From Propionibacteriaceae bacterium (GTDB lineage Bacteria; Actinomycetota; Actinomycetes; Propionibacteriales; Propionibacteriaceae): a stretch of 12,288 nucleotides of DNA. A program made the translations under genes and the position numbers. Location: assembly GCA_020438595.1 (NCBI GenBank), contig JAGQUI010000037.1, positions 1 through 12,288 of the forward strand, given 5' to 3'. Positions 6,512 to 12,288 of this stretch are shown in pieces. The notes below the pieces were generated by a model. That model saw only the letters and a list, made by a program, of their open reading frames with translations. It searched no databases and was not told the DNA's origin. Position 1 is the stretch's first letter, and the number at the start of each line of letters is the position of its first letter.

Positions 6512-6515
6512 GCAT
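6510..6515 (+). promoter_or_regulatory. Predicted -10 element of glnE (leaderless)
   Basis: TAGCAT is followed by seven bases (CACAGGG) and the GTG at 6523. The layout mirrors the opposite promoter around a GCTAGC palindrome (6508-6513). No convincing -35 hexamer is seen. Confidence 0.5.
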
Positions 6516-6522
6516 CACAGGG

Positions 6523-9498
6523 GTGAGCCGCATCGAGAGCGAGTCCGCCCGCCTGGCCCGGCTCGGCTTCGCCGACGCGGCGACGGCCGCAGCGATGGTC
6601 GAGGCCTGGCAGCAGCGGGGCACCCCGGAGCAGATCGAGCAGGCCCTCGGCGAGCTCGCCGAGACCGCGGACCCCGACCTCGGCCTGGCCGGCTTCGACC
6701 AGCTTGTCACCGTCCGGGAGGGGCTGCTCGCCCGGCTCGGCGAGGACCCCGCGTTCGGCCGCCGGCTGATCGCGGTGCTCGGCGCGAGCGTGGCGCTCAA
6801 CCAGCACCTCGGCACCCACCCCGACGATGTGGCGGCCGTCGCGGGGAGCGTGGCGCGGCGGTCTCCCGCGGAGCTGCGCGTGGAGCTGCTGGAGGCGATC
6901 GGCGCCGACCCGGAGAGCGCGCACCCGGTGGCGGACCACACCCGCTCGGACGACCTGCGCCGCGCCTACCGCCGGGCGCTGTTGCGCCTCGCGGCCAGGG
7001 ACCTCACCGCCGAGGACCCGCTGGCGGACCTGCCGGAGGTGGCCGGCGAACTCGCCGACCTCGCCGACGCGACGGTCGAGGCGGCGCTGGCGCTCGCCCG
7101 GGGCGAGGTGCCCGGGTGGGAGAAGTGCCGGATCGGGATCATCGCGCTGGGCAAGACCGGGGCGCGGGAACTCAACTACGTCAGCGACGTCGACGTGCTC
7201 TACCTCGCCGAGCCCGCGCTCGACGCGGACGGTGAACCGGTGTGCGACTCCGGCACGGCGGTGAACGTCGCGACCCGGCTGGCCAGCGCGCTGACCCGGG
7301 TCTGTTCCGCGCACACGGGGGCCGGCACGATCTGGCAGATCGACGCGGCGCTGCGTCCGGAGGGCAAGGCGGGGCCGCTGGTGCGCACGCTCGCCTCGCA
7401 CCGCGCCTACTACGAGAAGTGGGCGAAGAACTGGGAGTTCCAGGCGATGCTGAAGGCCCGTCCGATGGCCGGCGACCTGGCGCTCGGCCAGGAGTTCGTC
7501 GACATGGTCTGGCCGATGGTGTGGCGGGTGGCCGACAACGACGAGTTCGTCGGCGAGGTGCAGGCCATGCGGCGGCGGGTGATCTCGCTGCTGCCCGCCC
7601 GCGAGGCCAACACCGAGATCAAGCTGGGCGCCGGCGGCCTGCGCGACGTGGAGTTCAGCGTCCAGTTGCTGCAGCTGGTGCACGGCCGGGCGGACGATCG
7701 GCTGCGGTTGCGCGGCACCTTCGAAGCGCTCACCGCCCTGGTCGACCACGGCTACGTCGGACGCGCGGACGGCTTCGACCTCGCCACCGCCTACCGGCTG
7801 CAGCGGCTGCTGGAGCACCGGATCCAGTTGTACCGGCTGCGTCGCACCCACCTGATGCCCGACGACGAGACCAACCAGCGCTGGCTGGCCCGCACGATCG
7901 GGCTGCCCGAGCCGAAGGAGCTGATGCACCTGTGGCGCTCGACGACGCGCCGGGTGCTCACCCTGCACCAGCGGCTGTTCTACTCGCCGCTGCTGGAGGC
8001 GGTGGCCCGGATCCCCTCCGCGGAGGTGCGGCTCACCTCCGAGGCGGCCGAGACGCGGCTGCGCGCGCTCGGCTACGGCGACCCGAAGGCGGCGCTGCGC
8101 CACATCGAGGCGCTGAGCCACGGCATCACCCGGCAGGCCGAGATCCAGCGCCAGCTGCTCCCGGCGATGCTGACCTGGTTCACCGCCGGGCCGAACCCCG
8201 ACCACGGCCTGCTCGCGTTCCGGAACGTGTCCGAGGCGCTCGGTAGTACACCGTGGTACCTCCGCGCGTTGCGGGACGGCGATGCGATGGCCGAGCACCT
8301 GGCCCGCATCCTCGCGTCCTCGCGCTACGCGGTGGACCTGCTGCTGCGGGCGCCGCAGAACGCCGCCCTGCTCGGCGACTCCGAGGGCCTGCGGCCACGG
8401 CCCGCCGAGGAGATCCTCGCCGAGATGCTGACGGCCGCCCGGCGGCACGACGCGCCCGAGGCGGCGATCGGCGCGGTGCGGGCGTCCCGGCGCAGCGAAC
8501 TGCTGCGGCTGGCGATGGCCGACCTGCTCGGCGAGCTCGACCTGCCCGCGCTCGGCCGGGCGCTCAGCGACCTGGCCGGCGCCACGATCGACGCGGCCCT
8601 CGAGGTGGCCTCGCGCGGCGTGGACGTGCCGCCGATCGCCGTGATCGCGATGGGCCGCTGGGGCGGGCGCGAGGTGTCGTACTCCTCGGATGCCGACGCG
8701 ATGTTCGTGGTGGCCGACAGCGATTCGGTCGACGGGGTGCAGGCGGCGACCACGGTGGTCAGCCGGCTGCGGGCGCTGTTGGCCAAGCCGGGCCCGGATC
8801 CGGCGCTCGAGGTGGACATCGACCTGCGTCCCGAGGGCAAGGGCGGGGCGATGGTGCGCAGCCTGGCGTCCTACAAGGCGTACTACGAGCGGTGGTCCTC
8901 GACCTGGGAGTCGCAGGCGCTGCTGCGGGCATCCGCCGGTGCCGGCGACCGGGAACTCGGCGCGGAGCTGCTCGCCGCGATCGACCGGATCCGGTACCCC
9001 AAGGGTGGGCTCAACCACTCACAGGTGTACGAGATCCGCAAGCTGAAGGCGCGGATGGAGGCCGAGCGGCTGCCACGCGGCGGGGATCCGGGACGGCACG
9101 TCAAACTCGGTCCGGGCGGTCTGTCCGACGTCGAGTGGGTCGTGCAGCTGCTCCAGTTGCACCACGCGGGCGGCGACAAGCGCCTGCGCACGACGGGCAC
9201 GCTCGAGGCGCTGGACGCGAGCGTCCTGGCCGGCCTGCTGGACGACGCGGACGCCGAGGCGCTGCGCACGTCCTGGCTGCTGGCCAGCCGGATCCGCAAC
9301 GCGATCATGCTGCTCCGCGGACGGGCCGGCGACAGCCTGCCCACCGACGTCCGCGAGCTGTCGTCGGTCGCCGAGATCCTCGGCTACGCCAAGGGCGAGT
9401 CCACGCTCTTCGTCGAGGACTACCGCCGGGGCGCCCGCCTGGCCCGCCAGGTCATGGACCGCGTCTTCTGGGACGCCCGTCCGGCCCCCACCGAGTAG
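6523..9498 (+). CDS. glnE: Bifunctional glutamine synthetase adenylyltransferase / adenylyl-removing enzyme
   Basis: A 991-residue cytoplasmic enzyme that attaches AMP to, and removes it from, type I glutamine synthetase according to nitrogen status. It has the two-fold nucleotidyltransferase architecture. The N-terminal adenylyl-removase core has GKTGARELNYVSDVD (210-224) with metal-binding Asp222 and Asp224, plus Asp274 in IDAALRPEGK. The C-terminal adenylyltransferase core has GRWGGREVSYSSDAD (711-725) with Asp723 and Asp725, plus Asp765 in VDIDLRPEGK. After each core come the paired motifs YYEKWAKNWEFQAML / YYERWSSTWESQALL and KLGAGGLRDVEFSVQLLQL / KLGPGGLSDVEWVVQLLQL, which make the internal duplication plain. 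The length matches actinobacterial GlnE (about 990-1000), supporting GTG 6523 as start; the frame extends upstream only through the oppositely oriented SCP-like gene. The visible GlnA2 lacks the modifiable Tyr, so the target is probably a GlnA1 outside the window. Confidence 0.97.
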   Translation: MSRIESESARLARLGFADAATAAAMVEAWQQRGTPEQIEQALGELAETADPDLGLAGFDQLVTVREGLLARLGEDPAFGRRLIAVLGASVALNQHLGTHPDDVAAVAGSVARRSPAELRVELLEAIGADPESAHPVADHTRSDDLRRAYRRALLRLAARDLTAEDPLADLPEVAGELADLADATVEAALALARGEVPGWEKCRIGIIALGKTGARELNYVSDVDVLYLAEPALDADGEPVCDSGTAVNVATRLASALTRVCSAHTGAGTIWQIDAALRPEGKAGPLVRTLASHRAYYEKWAKNWEFQAMLKARPMAGDLALGQEFVDMVWPMVWRVADNDEFVGEVQAMRRRVISLLPAREANTEIKLGAGGLRDVEFSVQLLQLVHGRADDRLRLRGTFEALTALVDHGYVGRADGFDLATAYRLQRLLEHRIQLYRLRRTHLMPDDETNQRWLARTIGLPEPKELMHLWRSTTRRVLTLHQRLFYSPLLEAVARIPSAEVRLTSEAAETRLRALGYGDPKAALRHIEALSHGITRQAEIQRQLLPAMLTWFTAGPNPDHGLLAFRNVSEALGSTPWYLRALRDGDAMAEHLARILASSRYAVDLLLRAPQNAALLGDSEGLRPRPAEEILAEMLTAARRHDAPEAAIGAVRASRRSELLRLAMADLLGELDLPALGRALSDLAGATIDAALEVASRGVDVPPIAVIAMGRWGGREVSYSSDADAMFVVADSDSVDGVQAATTVVSRLRALLAKPGPDPALEVDIDLRPEGKGGAMVRSLASYKAYYERWSSTWESQALLRASAGAGDRELGAELLAAIDRIRYPKGGLNHSQVYEIRKLKARMEAERLPRGGDPGRHVKLGPGGLSDVEWVVQLLQLHHAGGDKRLRTTGTLEALDASVLAGLLDDADAEALRTSWLLASRIRNAIMLLRGRAGDSLPTDVRELSSVAEILGYAKGESTLFVEDYRRGARLARQVMDRVFWDARPAPTE

Positions 9499-9501
9499 CC
9501 C

Positions 9502-9578
9502 GGACCGAGTCGGGGACGGTTCCTTACTCGGTCCACCCTGAGGATGGCCCGAGTAAGGAACCGTCCCCAACTCGGTCC
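9502..9578. repeat. 77-base near-perfect palindrome between glnE and the HAD gene
   Basis: Arms 9502-9531 and 9549-9578 are complementary at 29 of 30 positions (9511 C against 9569 A), and the 17-base centre continues the symmetry around base 9540 with two further mismatches (9532/9548 and 9536/9544). In RNA from the minus strand, two of the three mismatches become G-U pairs, so the hairpin is better in HAD-gene transcripts than in glnE transcripts. It starts 3 bases after the glnE stop and ends 3 bases from the HAD stop. It may act as a two-way terminator. Its length and symmetry also suggest a mobile REP-like palindrome; copies elsewhere in the genome cannot be seen from here. Confidence 0.75.
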
Positions 9579-9581
9579 AGG

Positions 9582-10312
9582 TCAGGGCAGGAGTTCCGCG
9601 AGGTCGGTCACCACCAGGTCGGCGCCGGACTCCCGCAGCGTGGCCTCGCCGACGCCGCGGTCCACGCCGACCACCAGCCCGAAGCCGCCCGCGCGGCCCG
9701 CGGCCACCCCCGACACGGCGTCCTCGAACACGACCGCCCGCTCCCGCGGCACGCCCAGCGCGTCGGCGGCGTAGGCGTAGGTGTCCGGGGCCGGCTTGCC
9801 GGGGAGCCCCTCGCGCCGCGCGAGGACGCCGTCCACCAGCACCGTGAAGCGGTCGCGCAGGCCGGCCGCGGTCAGCACGGCGTCCGCATTGGCCGACGAC
9901 GACACCACGGCGACCAGCGTGCCCTGGCCGGCGAGGTAGTCCAGGAACCGCACCGAGCCGGGGTAGGGCCGGACGCCGTCGCTTTGGCCAGCACCGCGGA
10001 AAACGCCCCGTTCTTGCGGTTGCCCAGCCCGCAGACCGTCTCCGCCTCCGGGGGATCGGACGGGTCGCCGAGCGGCAACTCGATGCTCCGGGACGCCAGG
10101 AAGTCGCGCACCCCGTCGTAGCGGGGCTTGCCGTCCACGTGTGCGAAGTAGTCCGCATCGGTGTAGGGCAGGGGGTCGCCCCGCCCCGCGAGGAACTCGT
10201 TGAACATCCGCGACCAGGCCGCCATGTGCACCTCGGCGGTCGGGGTGAGCACCCCGTCCAGGTCGAACAGGGCTGCGGCACAGATCGACATCAGGGTCTC
10301 GTTGGCGCTCAT
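9582..10312 (-). pseudogene. HAD-superfamily beta-phosphoglucomutase-like hydrolase, frameshifted
   Basis: Two reading frames together encode one HAD hydrolase of about 243 residues, the usual family length. The first frame starts at ATG 10312 and carries the nucleophile motif FDLDGVL (16-22; Asp17 and acid/base Asp19), a helical cap, and [16 protein letters not shown]. Near bases 9979-9985 it slips into a second frame that continues [16 protein letters not shown], motif [10 protein letters not shown], motif III Lys in GKPAPDTYAYAADALG, and motif IV VVFEDAVSGV, ending at TGA 9584-9582. A single missing base after the AAA in GCCAAAGCG explains the break; homologues read through with Lys-Arg/x-Asp-Gly-Val there. 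Apart from the slip all catalytic motifs are intact, so this may be a recent mutation or a sequencing error. Relatives often convert beta-glucose-1-phosphate next to disaccharide phosphorylases, but none is visible. A TAGCAT box 6 bases before the ATG suggests a leaderless start. Confidence 0.82.
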
Positions 10313-10318
10313 TCGCCG

Positions 10319-10324
10319 ATGCTA
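10319..10324 (-). promoter_or_regulatory. Predicted -10 element of the HAD gene (leaderless)
   Basis: The minus strand reads TAGCAT, then six bases (CGGCGA), then ATG 10312. No Shine-Dalgarno fits in that space and no clear -35 is present upstream. Confidence 0.45.
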
Positions 10325-10372
10325 GGGGACGGGCGGGCCGATTCCGGGTGTGGTTGGCCCGCGAGAGAAGTG

Positions 10373-10395
10373 CCGGCCGGCCATCCCCCGGCCGG
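10373..10395. repeat. Repeated CCGGCCGG palindromes upstream of dprE1
   Basis: The self-complementary octamer CCGGCCGG occurs at 10373-10380 and 10388-10395, separated by seven bases. The two copies can pair as a hairpin. The second copy touches the predicted dprE1 -10 box, so the pair occupies the -35/spacer region and may be an operator; in DNA this GC-rich, chance occurrence cannot be excluded. Confidence 0.4.
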
Positions 10396-10401
10396 TAGGC
10401 T
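10396..10401 (+). promoter_or_regulatory. Predicted -10 element of dprE1
   Basis: TAGGCT is followed by eight bases (GAACGCTG) and ATG 10410, which suggests a leaderless or nearly leaderless dprE1 mRNA. No Shine-Dalgarno is present before the ATG. Confidence 0.4.
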
Positions 10402-10409
10402 GAACGCTG

Positions 10410-11843
10410 ATGAGCACAACCCCAGCAACCGACCTGCCCACGGTCACCGCCAGCCTCTCCGGCTGGGGTCGCACCGCCGCCACGACGGCCCAGGTGCTGT
10501 CCACACCCGACCCCGAACTGATCGCAGAGGCCGTGGCCGCGGTGGCCGGCCACAACGCGTCGTCCCCGTCCCACCTGAAGCGGGGCATCGTGGCGCGCGG
10601 GCTCGGCCGTTCCTACGGCGACGTGGCCCAGAACGCCGGCGGTGTCGTGGTCGACATGACCGCGCTGAGCCGCATCCACTCGATCGACCCCGACGCGGCC
10701 ACGGTCGACGTCGACGCGGGCGTCAGCCTCGACGACCTGATGCGTGCCGCGCTGCCGCACGGGCTGTGGATCCCGGTGCTGCCGGGCACCCGGCAGGTCA
10801 CCGTCGGGGGCGCGATCGGCTGCGACGTGCACGGCAAGAACCACCACAGCGCCGGCTCGTTCGGCGACCACGTGGCGTCCATGCAGTTGCTGGTCGCGGA
10901 CGGGCGCATCCTCACCCTGACCCCCGACGGCACCCCCGACGACCCGGACGCGAGCCTGTTCTGGGCCACGATCGGCGGCATCGGCCTGACCGGGATCATC
11001 CTGCGGGTCGTGCTGAACATGACCCGCACCGAGACCGCCTACTTCATCGCCGACGGCATCGTCACGACGACACTCGACGAGACCATCGCCGTCCACTCCG
11101 ACGGCTCGGAGGCGAACTACGACTACTCCAGCGCCTGGTTCGACGCGATCAGCCCGGCCCCGAAGCTGGGCCGCGCCGCGCTGTCGCGGGGTTCGCTGGC
11201 CACGCTGGAGCAGCTGGAGGAGAAGGCGCCGAAGCTCGCGGCCGACCCGCTCGGCTTCCACGCGAAGCCGTTGTTCGACCTGCCGGACGTGTTCCCCAAC
11301 GGTCTGGCCAACAAGTTCACGTTCAGCGCGCTCGGCGCGGTCTGGTACGCCAAGAGCGGCAACTACACCGGCAAGATCCAGAGCCTGACCGGCTTCTACC
11401 ACCCGCTGGACATGTTCGGCGAGTGGAACCGCGCCTACGGCTCGCACGGCTTCCTGCAGTACCAGTTCGTGGTGCCGCCCACGGCGGTCGCGGAGTTCAA
11501 GCAGCTGATCCGCGACATCCAGGCGTCCGGGCACTACTCGTTCCTCAACGTGTTCAAGCTGTTCGGCCCGGGCAACCGCGCGCCGCTGAGCTACCCGATC
11601 CCGGGCTGGAACGTGTGCGTCGACTTCCCGATCAAGGCCGGCCTGCACGAGTTCCTGCACGGGCTGGACGCCCGCATCCTGTCCTTCGGCGGACGGCTCT
11701 ACACGGCCAAGGACTCCCGCACCACGGCCGCCACCTTCCACGCCATGTATCCGGAGATCGACGACTGGATCGCCACCCGCCGCCGGATCGACCCCGAGGG
11801 CGTCTTCGTCTCGGACATGGCCCGCCGGCTCGAACTCGTCTGA
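10410..11843 (+). CDS. dprE1: Decaprenylphosphoryl-beta-D-ribose 2'-oxidase (FAD flavoenzyme)
   Basis: A 477-residue FAD oxidoreductase that oxidises the 2'-hydroxyl of decaprenyl-phospho-ribose, the first half of the epimerisation giving decaprenyl-phospho-arabinose, the arabinan donor. It aligns with mycobacterial DprE1 from SGWGRTA (17-23) to [10 protein letters not shown] at the end. The FAD-binding domain has [10 protein letters not shown], then [34 protein letters not shown] with His141 matching M. tuberculosis His132. The substrate domain has [30 protein letters not shown] and [16 protein letters not shown]. Cys403 in [11 protein letters not shown] corresponds to Cys387, the residue benzothiazinones bind covalently, and Lys434 in YTAKDSRTT to Lys418; both are offset by 16, showing a gap-free C-terminal half. 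The protein is slightly longer than the 461-residue mycobacterial enzyme. dprE2 follows after 58 bases on the same strand, as expected for the partner reductase. Confidence 0.97.
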   Translation: MSTTPATDLPTVTASLSGWGRTAATTAQVLSTPDPELIAEAVAAVAGHNASSPSHLKRGIVARGLGRSYGDVAQNAGGVVVDMTALSRIHSIDPDAATVDVDAGVSLDDLMRAALPHGLWIPVLPGTRQVTVGGAIGCDVHGKNHHSAGSFGDHVASMQLLVADGRILTLTPDGTPDDPDASLFWATIGGIGLTGIILRVVLNMTRTETAYFIADGIVTTTLDETIAVHSDGSEANYDYSSAWFDAISPAPKLGRAALSRGSLATLEQLEEKAPKLAADPLGFHAKPLFDLPDVFPNGLANKFTFSALGAVWYAKSGNYTGKIQSLTGFYHPLDMFGEWNRAYGSHGFLQYQFVVPPTAVAEFKQLIRDIQASGHYSFLNVFKLFGPGNRAPLSYPIPGWNVCVDFPIKAGLHEFLHGLDARILSFGGRLYTAKDSRTTAATFHAMYPEIDDWIATRRRIDPEGVFVSDMARRLELV

Positions 11844-11862
11844 CCCACGCCCAACAACCGTC

Positions 11863-11883
11863 ATCCCGGGCCCGACCCGGGAT
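11863..11883. repeat. Palindrome between dprE1 and dprE2
   Basis: ATCCCGGG (11863-11870) and CCCGGGAT (11876-11883) form a perfect 8-bp stem with a CCCGA loop. The wider string TCATCCCGGG...CCCGGGATCT resembles short dispersed palindromes that I recall from other bacterial genomes, mainly alphaproteobacteria. It ends 4 bases before the dprE2 ribosome-binding site, so it could also tune dprE2 expression or stabilise the dprE1 mRNA end. Confidence 0.6.
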
Positions 11884-11887
11884 CTCC

Positions 11888-11893
11888 GAGGAG
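11888..11893 (+). promoter_or_regulatory. Shine-Dalgarno site of dprE2
   Basis: GAGGAG lies 8 bases before the GTG at 11902 and decides that start. No promoter is visible between dprE1 and dprE2, so co-transcription is likely. Confidence 0.75.
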
Positions 11894-11901
11894 AGATTGA
11901 A

Positions 11902-12288
11902 GTGATCGACGCCACCGGCAACCCCCAGACCGTGCTGCTGCTCGGCGGCACGTCCGAGATCGGGCTGGCCATCGTGAAGGAGTACCTCGCCAAGCAACCG
12001 CTGCGGGTGGTGCTCGGCGTCCAGCCCGGCGACGAGCTCGGGGAGGCGGCCGCGGCCGACCTGACCGCGGCCGGCGCGTCGGCGGTGGACGTGCTGGAGT
12101 TCGACGCCGCCGACTTCGCGTCCCACCCGGGCGTGGTGGACGCCGCCTGGAAGCTCGCCGATATCGACGTGGCGATCGTCGCGTTCGGCCTGCTCGGCGA
12201 CGCGGAGGAGCTCTGGCAGGACCAGGCCAAGGCCGTCCAGATCGCCCAGGTGAACTACACCGGCGCGGTCAGTGTCGGCGTCCTGCTC
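11902..12288 (+). CDS. dprE2: Decaprenylphospho-beta-D-erythro-pentofuranosid-2-ulose 2-reductase (5' part)
   Basis: The first 129 residues of the short-chain dehydrogenase that reduces the DprE1 product with NAD(P)H to decaprenyl-phospho-arabinose. The gene runs off the window end. The start is GTG 11902, giving V(M)[20 protein letters not shown]. The Rossmann nucleotide-binding motif is GGTSEIG at 15-21. The [43 protein letters not shown] segment near the end matches mycobacterial DprE2 nearly residue for residue, including the Asn of the SDR core (N in QVNYTGA). The catalytic Tyr-xxx-Lys lies beyond the window. DprE1 and DprE2 act as a pair on the same lipid-linked sugar, and the gene order dprE1-dprE2 is the mycobacterial one. 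Confidence 0.95.
   Translation, partial: MIDATGNPQTVLLLGGTSEIGLAIVKEYLAKQPLRVVLGVQPGDELGEAAAADLTAAGASAVDVLEFDAADFASHPGVVDAAWKLADIDVAIVAFGLLGDAEELWQDQAKAVQIAQVNYTGAVSVGVLL

Noticed and set aside
6115..9018. A 967-codon open frame on the minus strand opposite glnE
   Set aside because: Only its last 127 codons encode a recognisable protein (the SCP-like gene). The rest is Arg/Gly/His/Ala-rich shadow sequence caused by the third-position bias of glnE.
9979..9990. Programmed -1 frameshift in the HAD gene
   Set aside because: The site lacks a canonical X-XXY-YYZ slippery heptamer and I see no clear stimulatory structure; a simple indel or sequencing error is more likely.
9582..12230. A very long minus-strand frame opposite dprE1 and dprE2
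   Set aside because: dprE1 and dprE2 match known proteins end to end on the plus strand. Only the 3' end of this frame (the HAD C-terminal half) is real.

Overview
The window comes from a high-GC actinomycete that very probably builds arabinogalactan. The evidence is strong G/C preference at third codon positions, long shadow ORFs opposite real genes, and close relatives of mycobacterial GlnA2, GlnE, DprE1 and DprE2. DprE1/DprE2 make the decaprenyl-phospho-arabinose donor, which points to Mycobacteriales, Pseudonocardiales or a similar lineage. The sequence does not fix the genus.

Layout. (1) Bases 2-718 (+) hold the 3' half of a type I glutamine synthetase of the GlnA2 kind. (2) Bases 719-1039 are a gene-free spacer between convergent transcripts, with four GC-rich hairpins. 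(3) Bases 1040-5995 (-) are a compact four-gene exporter operon. It is transcribed as adaptor 1, MacB-type ATPase, MacB/FtsX-type permease, adaptor 2, and each junction is a 4-base start/stop overlap. (4) Bases 5996-6114 hold its promoter, with four CACAG repeats about 11 bases apart. (5) Bases 6115-6498 (-) encode a 127-residue SCP-fold protein, divergent from glnE (6523-9498, +), the bifunctional glutamine synthetase adenylyltransferase/adenylyl-removase. Only 24 bases separate the two start codons. (6) A 77-base near-perfect palindrome (9502-9578) separates glnE from a convergent HAD phosphatase/beta-phosphoglucomutase-like gene (9582-10312, -) that carries a frameshift. (7) dprE1 (10410-11843, +) runs divergently from the HAD gene and is followed by the start of dprE2 (11902 to the window end), with a second palindrome between them.

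How the parts relate. glnA2 and glnE are nitrogen-assimilation genes that lie close together in mycobacteria; here the exporter operon and the SCP-like gene lie between them. The visible GlnA2 has Trp where adenylylated glutamine synthetases have the modified Tyr, so GlnE's main target is probably another GlnA outside the window. The exporter has two different membrane-fusion-type adaptors for one ATPase/permease pair, which suggests a hetero-oligomeric periplasmic or cell-wall conduit. DprE1 and DprE2 together epimerise decaprenyl-phospho-ribose to decaprenyl-phospho-arabinose.

A recurring theme is promoters with a TANNNT -10 element only 6-8 bases before a GTG or ATG and no Shine-Dalgarno. 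This predicts leaderless mRNAs for the SCP-like gene, glnE, the HAD gene and dprE1. No tRNA, rRNA, CRISPR array, insertion sequence or phage gene was seen. I saw no wholly new system; the least conventional parts are the two-adaptor exporter with its repeat-based operator, the overlapping face-to-face leaderless promoters, and the two palindromes.
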